NCBI RefSeq assembly: GCF_000002425.4
Contig: NC_037261.1
Location: 3,781,362-3,845,361, forward strand
Length of the DNA stretch: 64,000 bases
Direction: 5' to 3'
Origin: Physcomitrium patens
Lineage: Eukaryota > Streptophyta > Bryopsida > Funariales > Funariaceae
In this document: one piece after another, positions 58,238-64,000 of the stretch
Layout: each line of letters opens with the position of its first letter
Numbering within the stretch: the stretch's first letter is position 1
The notes under the pieces: model-generated
What the model saw: the letters and a program-made list of their open reading frames with translations, nothing else
The model's database searches: none
Told to the model about the DNA's origin: nothing
Made by a program: the position numbers and the translations under genes

Positions 58238-61200
58238 ATTTACTATACAATAAAATGAAAGCCATGTTATTAGATTTTAGTTAGTTACAAAATGTGATTA
58301 GATTATTACTTTAAAATAATTAGTTTTAAAAAGCTATTATTGAGGTTGATTTTATTTTAATAATATTTTTTATAAATTTAGAGCTACTTTTATTAGACAT
58401 TGGTGACTCTTGAAATCTTGTTTTATTTCTTTTATGAGGTATTTATTACATATATTACATAAAATTTATTAGAAAAAGTATTAGAAAAAGATTTTTATGT
58501 GAAAAAAGATATTTAGGCCAATCATATAAAATAATGGAGATGGATGATGAAAATCTCTATTCCTATTGAAAAAATTCATATCTAATAGGCTTCAAGGAGA
58601 TTGATTGAGGACTTATTAGGAATTAGGATTATTCTTTTGATACCATTCAAATATCAAAGGTTATGATTATTAAGTTAAGGATTTTGGATATGGTTTTGAT
58701 TAAAATTTTGTATAATTTGGAATTTTTATGAAGGTGATATAGGCACTCAAGATTTAAGTGTTGATTTTTCTACCTACTATCACTTTGAGACATAGCAATC
58801 ATATATGAGAGAATTTTTGAGGATTAGATTGTTCAATTAGAAAGTTGGTTTAAAAGGCAACATTTTGCATGCAAAAAACAAAGATTCAAAGTTAATTTGG
58901 AAGAGAAAAAAGTGCTTGAAGACAATCCTTTTAAATTAAGATTTTTTAATGAACTAATTTTATGAGGAATTTGAATCTTACCATATTTTATGCATTTAGA
59001 TGAATCTTTAGCTAAAATATTTTATAAATATATATTATTATAGTTTAAAGTTATATATCAAATTTTATAGCATTTAGATTTTAAATTTTTGAGATATAAA
59101 AAAAAAAGTAATCAAGTGTTTGTAAATTAAGGTTTAGAGCACCTGTTAGGATTTCTAAGATGCTAGATAATCTGTAGTAAATTTATAATTTATTTTTTTT
59201 ATAATAAAGCTTAAGAATATATTCTACATTATCTAGAAATTTAAAAAAAAATAAATGATTGAATTAAGAGATATGAAATTTTAAAATTTAGAAAAAAAAA
59301 AAAAAAACTTTTATGGTGTTGTAATACATATTGTCTTATTTGGAAATTCACCAAGCACTTGGCTATGGAAGGTGAAGTTGTGTTTTACAAATATCTAAGA
59401 AATTTTAATAAGTTTTATCCATATGAAAAGAATGCAATTCGAATTTTAATTCAAAAGTACTTAAAACTAGTACAAAATACTGAAAAATACTCTTTTTAGT
59501 AACTTCAACCATACATAAATTCCAATGGCCTTATTAATTTTATAACTAGATAATTTTGATTTTTCTTTGCAAGCCCTAATTCTAATCAATGAGCTTTGAC
59601 AAGTTGTAACTCCTAATTTGACCATCTTCTCAATGCAAAATTTTGCATACAAATGCCACTATAATTCTTTTATATGCTTAGAAAAATTCAGCCCAATCTA
59701 ACTTACAAATTTTAAGCAAAAGCCCAAACACCACACTAATATCACTTAGCCGCCAACTTAAAAGTTGATGCAAATGTTCTAATAGTGATTTTTCCTTTCC
59801 AACCATTAACTTCAATTCAAAATCAATGTGTAGCTTAATCTTGAAGTCTTCTAATACTGTGCCAAAAATTACCTTGATCCAATTAATAGATCTTTAGATA
59901 TTATAGAAATCCTACTCAATCCCAAATTACTAACTTCTAATATCTTCTTGTATCAAAATCCAAATATCTTCTAATTATACTATTAGATTAATACAAACTT
60001 TTATACTCACTTAGCACATCCTATCAGCCAAGCACTATCAAATTTTGAATTGTAGATGCAATACCAACTACATGAATTAGTTGAGAGTGCTAATTCTAAT
60101 TATATTACATAAATTCTAAGTCAACAATTCAAACTCTAATTTTAAATAATAATTGTAAAGTTATTCCAAATCCTACAAAAACAAGCCTTATACTTTTGAA
60201 ATAAGCTTAAAGCTAGCTCATGAAATCCAATTGTTAATCTTTGAATGCTCTCTATTTTATCCTAGGAAGGCATTTTAGTGGCTAGAGGTTTGATTTTGAC
60301 CCTGTTCCACAAATGGTCGATCCTTGGATATCAATCCAACTTATCTTAGGGATTTTTTAGCCCTATCCTATTATCAACTTAATCTTAGTATCAATCATAT
60401 AAATTATTTATCTATCTTATTTTTATTAATTCTTTTTTAAGGTACTAAAAGAAATTCTACAATCTAAAAGATAAAATTACTATCCAAACTTTCATCTTAT
60501 ACTAAAGAATATCTTTGCGCAATAAGTAACTAGCCAAAGTTTATAGACTGCCTCGTTTGAAGAGACTTGTAATTGAAAAGCACTGAGTTAGATTGTATGG
60601 GTTATGTAGAGAACAAAGATTGAGTCTTTATTTGGCTTATTTTTTTTAGGTGGATTGAAGAAGTATGCTTCTTCTCACATGTTGTATTTTGTGAAGTCTT
60701 GGTTGAGAATGTGCTTGACACTTTATTATAGAAAGTAAAAGGAATTTACAATAATAAGTCTAAATAATTCTAATAAAATTATGTATAAATTATAATCAAA
60801 GATTAATAAACATAATCAAGTATTGATCAAGGCTAATTAAATTTTCAAATAAATTATAAAATAAATACAAAAATAAATTAAAGAACTTCTTAAGAAATCA
60901 TAAAAAAAAAATAATAAATTCCTAGAAAATGTAAAGAAATTTAAAATATTTTTTTATTTTTTATTTTTTATTTTTTTTATAAAAAAAATCTTTAAATAAA
61001 TTTAAAAGAAATCCAAAAGAAATGATAAAAAAAATCTTTAAAAATTCTACATGAACCTTGAAGAAATCTTCATGAAATTCTAAAGAAATTCTAAAGAAAT
61101 CTACTAGAATCTTAAAAAAATCCTCAAGAAATCATAAATCCTAAACCAAATTCTAATCAACAAAAATGTACTAACAACTCTACAAAATTTCTTCTATAGA

Positions 61201-61829
61201 TCTACTACAAAACTCACAAAATTGTCCAAATTGTAAATCCTATTTTATTTTACAAAACCAAGAGTCATCCAAAACAACCTTGACTTTATAAAGCTCTTAT
61301 AAATTCATTTGAAATTCAAATTTCTTTAAACCAATGCTTCAAGAAATCTTATACAGTCTTCTCTCAAATTCCACTCTTTGATTTGTAAAAGAATCTTCAA
61401 GTTATTGTAGATGTACAATATTATATCTTGAATTTGATTTTGATGCAGATTGACAACCAATTCTCTTTGAGTATCAATTTTTGATAATTTAAAATAATTT
61501 TATTTTAATCTATGATTAATTATCTTTTAAATATATCTATATAAATTTTTATCTTATTTATTTCGATTTGGCTTATTTATGCCTCTATAAAGTAAATAAA
61601 AGTCTCTTCTATAAAAGATAGCATTAAGATTTAATTTTTTACTATCTTTTTATAATTTATTATTATTTTTTTGATTACATCTTTCTACTAGTTTCTTCTA
61701 TGATAACATCCATTTTTTTCCTACTATATAGTCATGTTATCACACAACGTTCATTCTTTCTAAACTTATACATCCTCTGAAAAGTACCAAATAATTCAAA
61801 TCTTATTTGATTTATATTATGTTTACATG
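55315..61829. other. AT-rich repeat desert with one zinc-knuckle remnant
   Basis: About 6.5 kb without a supported gene. A CHACGQIGHHSNSKN string at about 55364-55408 looks like a retroelement zinc knuckle that has lost its last Cys. The open frame 55723-55977 has no known match. An (AT)n array lies at about 58197-58226. The rest is low-complexity sequence, perhaps decayed transposons beyond recognition. Confidence 0.5.
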
Positions 61830-63010
61830 TCTTCATCCAATTTTTCTTTATTATTTTTGCTATTTAAGTCAAAATCATGTTTATGTCTTGAAAGTTTTAG
61901 GTCTTCAACTAAGTCTTCAACCAAGTCTTCTATATTCATTTCTATCTATTTTTGTTTGAATATCTTCAATTATTTCTCAATAATTGGTATTTTTAATCTA
62001 GTTCTATTTAGCTCTTGTAATGAATAGATTGCATTATAATAAACAATTGTTATCACACATTGTCTAAACTATCATATAGAATTTTTCTTTAAAGTATTAT
62101 GTTGATTGTCCAAACTACTATTATAGATTAAAATCCAATTACCTTCTTGAATTGTCTTAGGTCTCAATTGTTGTTGCTTATAAAATTATGTTGTATTATG
62201 TAACCTTGCTCTTTTTAATCTTCTAGTCTTTGCTCAAGTTATAGAACTCTAATAGCTAAAAGTTCTTATCTTGTTAATTCACCTTCCTTTAGTATCTTAC
62301 TTCAAGTAAGTACTTTTTTTTCAATTGGCATAATAGATTTTTGACCTATCATGAGCTCAATAGGCATATATTCTATTATTGAACTATGAGTTGGATGATC
62401 AATCTATAATGTAAATAACAAAAGTTGATGCCATTTTTTTACCTTTCCATTATAAGCTTTAATTAATACTTTTATAATTGACAGATTATTACATTCACTT
62501 TTCATATTTCCTTCAAGATTATAAGCAGTAATCAATAATAATTTAATTCCACATATCTTAAAGAATTTACTAGCTTTTTGTACATTTAATTCTTCATGAC
62601 CTGCATTGATTTTTTTTTATACATCCATAGCACCAAAAAACATCTTCAAGCAAAAATCTACAAATCTCTTTTGTAGACTTTGTTCTCAATGCTCTACCTT
62701 CTACTTGGTTTGATAAATCTTAACAAGTGTAGAACAAATATCTCATTTGTCATAATCCAATTAGTACAATAATCAAATCAATAATCCATTTAAAATTAAT
62801 AGTTAAAGGATATATTATATATAAGCCATTTTGATGTCATATATTAGAATATGCTTCATAAGTTTCACATGATTTTATAAATAAAAGCACACCTCAATAT
62901 ATATTTTTTTATCAATATTATTCTTTGAGTTTAACAAAAGTAGCTCAAATTTTCTTATGTTCTACCAACAAACTACCATGAAATCCTTTTAGTAGTTTTT
63001 ATTTTTTTTC
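61830..63010 (-). mobile_element. Element E: decayed copy of the A family
   Basis: The minus strand follows element A from about its position 43720 to 44880. KFFKICGIKLLLITAYN parallels KFFKKCGVKLSLTTAYN, MPIELMIGQKSIMPIEKKVL parallels the A sequence after the integrase core, and a RTRLKIPI tail is at 62010-61990. Many stops and substitutions show it is much older than A. LTRs not found. Confidence 0.8.
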
Positions 63011-63059
63011 TTTATTTTTTTATCACTTATTGTAGCATCTCAATTCCTTTCTTTGGTTT

Positions 63060-64000
63060 CTTCCATAAAAACCCTCCTTAAAGCAAAATCTATATGTCTT
63101 TCTTCAAGATTCATGTCTTTGATAGCAACTTTTTGATATCCAATTGAGTATAAGCAAGGGCAACAACATACTATGCTAAACAACTTATTGCGAAGAGTAG
63201 ACTTAAAAGACAAATTGAGAGATAAGATAGAAATTGCTACCATTAGTAGTATTATTTTAGATCTAATCAAAGAGGTAGAATGGAAGGAAGATACGCATCA
63301 AAATGCTTATTTGAAGATAGTTAGAAATTAATTGAAGATAGGTGATATACAATATGAAGATTACTCTGTTATTGATGGCTTGCTTTATTTCAAGAAGCGA
63401 ATTTATATACCAGATAATATTAAACTTTAGATGTACATACTTCAAGAAGGACATGACATCCCAATATTTGGACATCTAAGATGAGAGAAGGCTATTGAAC
63501 AAATCTCAAGGACATGATTTTGGATAAGTTTGGATCGTATTATTTGAGCCTTTGTATGCTCCTATGAATCATGTCAATATAAGCACATCACACAATATTT
63601 CTTAAATTATTATAGCTAATTTTGCTACCTATGATATATTAAAAGGAAGTGACTATGGATCTCATTATGTATTTACTGCCGATGCATCATAATCATATTA
63701 CAATTATCATCTTTGTAAATCAATTCTTAAAGCAACTTTACTTGGTTGCAGTGCACTTCAATATAGATGTCTCAACGCTTAGATGAGTCTACTTTGATAA
63801 TGTCTTTTGTCACCATAAATTATCTCATGTTATCATTTTAGATCAAGATCCACGCTTCACGAGAAGTTTTTGGTAAGTTTTTTTTAAGCTACTAGACACA
63901 TGACTTGCCATGTTTACAAACTTTTAACCTTAAACAGATAGACAAACAAAGCATGCAAATTGGACCTTGGAGGATATGTTGTAGGCATTTGTGGTGGTTC
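63060..64000 (+). mobile_element. Element D: decayed copy of the C family, runs off the window
   Basis: Parallels 53180-54120 of element C on the same strand. Shared segments are the EYKQ.QQ.T stretch, DGLLYFKK, HDIPIFGHLR (HDILIFGYLW in C), the EQISRT..WI.LD line and the AFVCS.ESCQ line. Integrase acidic motifs are degraded. It abuts element E at about 63010-63060, head-on. Confidence 0.75.

Overview
The window looks like nuclear DNA of a land plant, most likely a moss (Physcomitrium-like). Three things point there. There are plant-type cytosolic HSP90 genes ending in MEEVD, spliced genes with plant-like GT-AG introns, and a very AT-rich intergenic fraction packed with Ty1/copia and Ty3/gypsy LTR retrotransposons, including a chromodomain element of the type known from mosses. 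The species call is inference. No prokaryotic operon, CRISPR array, tRNA or rRNA was found.

Layout. 1-11170 is a copia graveyard: a minus-strand gag-pol running off the left edge, a plus-strand fragment, and a second plus-strand copy whose reverse transcriptase is split by a solo LTR. 11695-31967 is the gene island, with clearly higher GC: HSP90-1 (minus), a DUF4097/FAM185A-like gene (plus), a SAP30/AFR-type histone-deacetylase-complex gene (plus) and HSP90-2 (plus). An AT-rich gap at about 22640-24540 divides it. 34000-55314 is a three-level nest of gypsy elements. Old element C (plus) was split inside its RT by element B (minus, Tcn1-like chromovirus). One LTR of B was then split by element A (plus, 8.7 kb, 1.37 kb LTRs, RT resembling fungal-type gypsy elements). 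55315-64000 is old AT-rich repeat with a decayed A-family copy (E, minus) and a decayed C-family copy (D, plus).

How it fits together. The two HSP90 genes point away from each other, about 15.5 kb apart. They differ in N-terminus, exon 1, intron and UTRs, but 1935 bp of exon 2 appears nucleotide-identical and stops almost exactly at the stop codon, which suggests gene conversion between inverted paralogs. The two middle genes are single-copy housekeeping-type genes with no evident functional tie to HSP90. In the nest, target-site duplications and reading-frame continuity let the order C, then B, then A be read directly.

Most notable: the HSP90 exon-2 identity block; an A7 slippery heptamer abutting the gag stop of element B that exactly explains its single gag-to-pol frame change; and the A element with its unusual RT lineage. 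All identity estimates and exon calls were made by eye.
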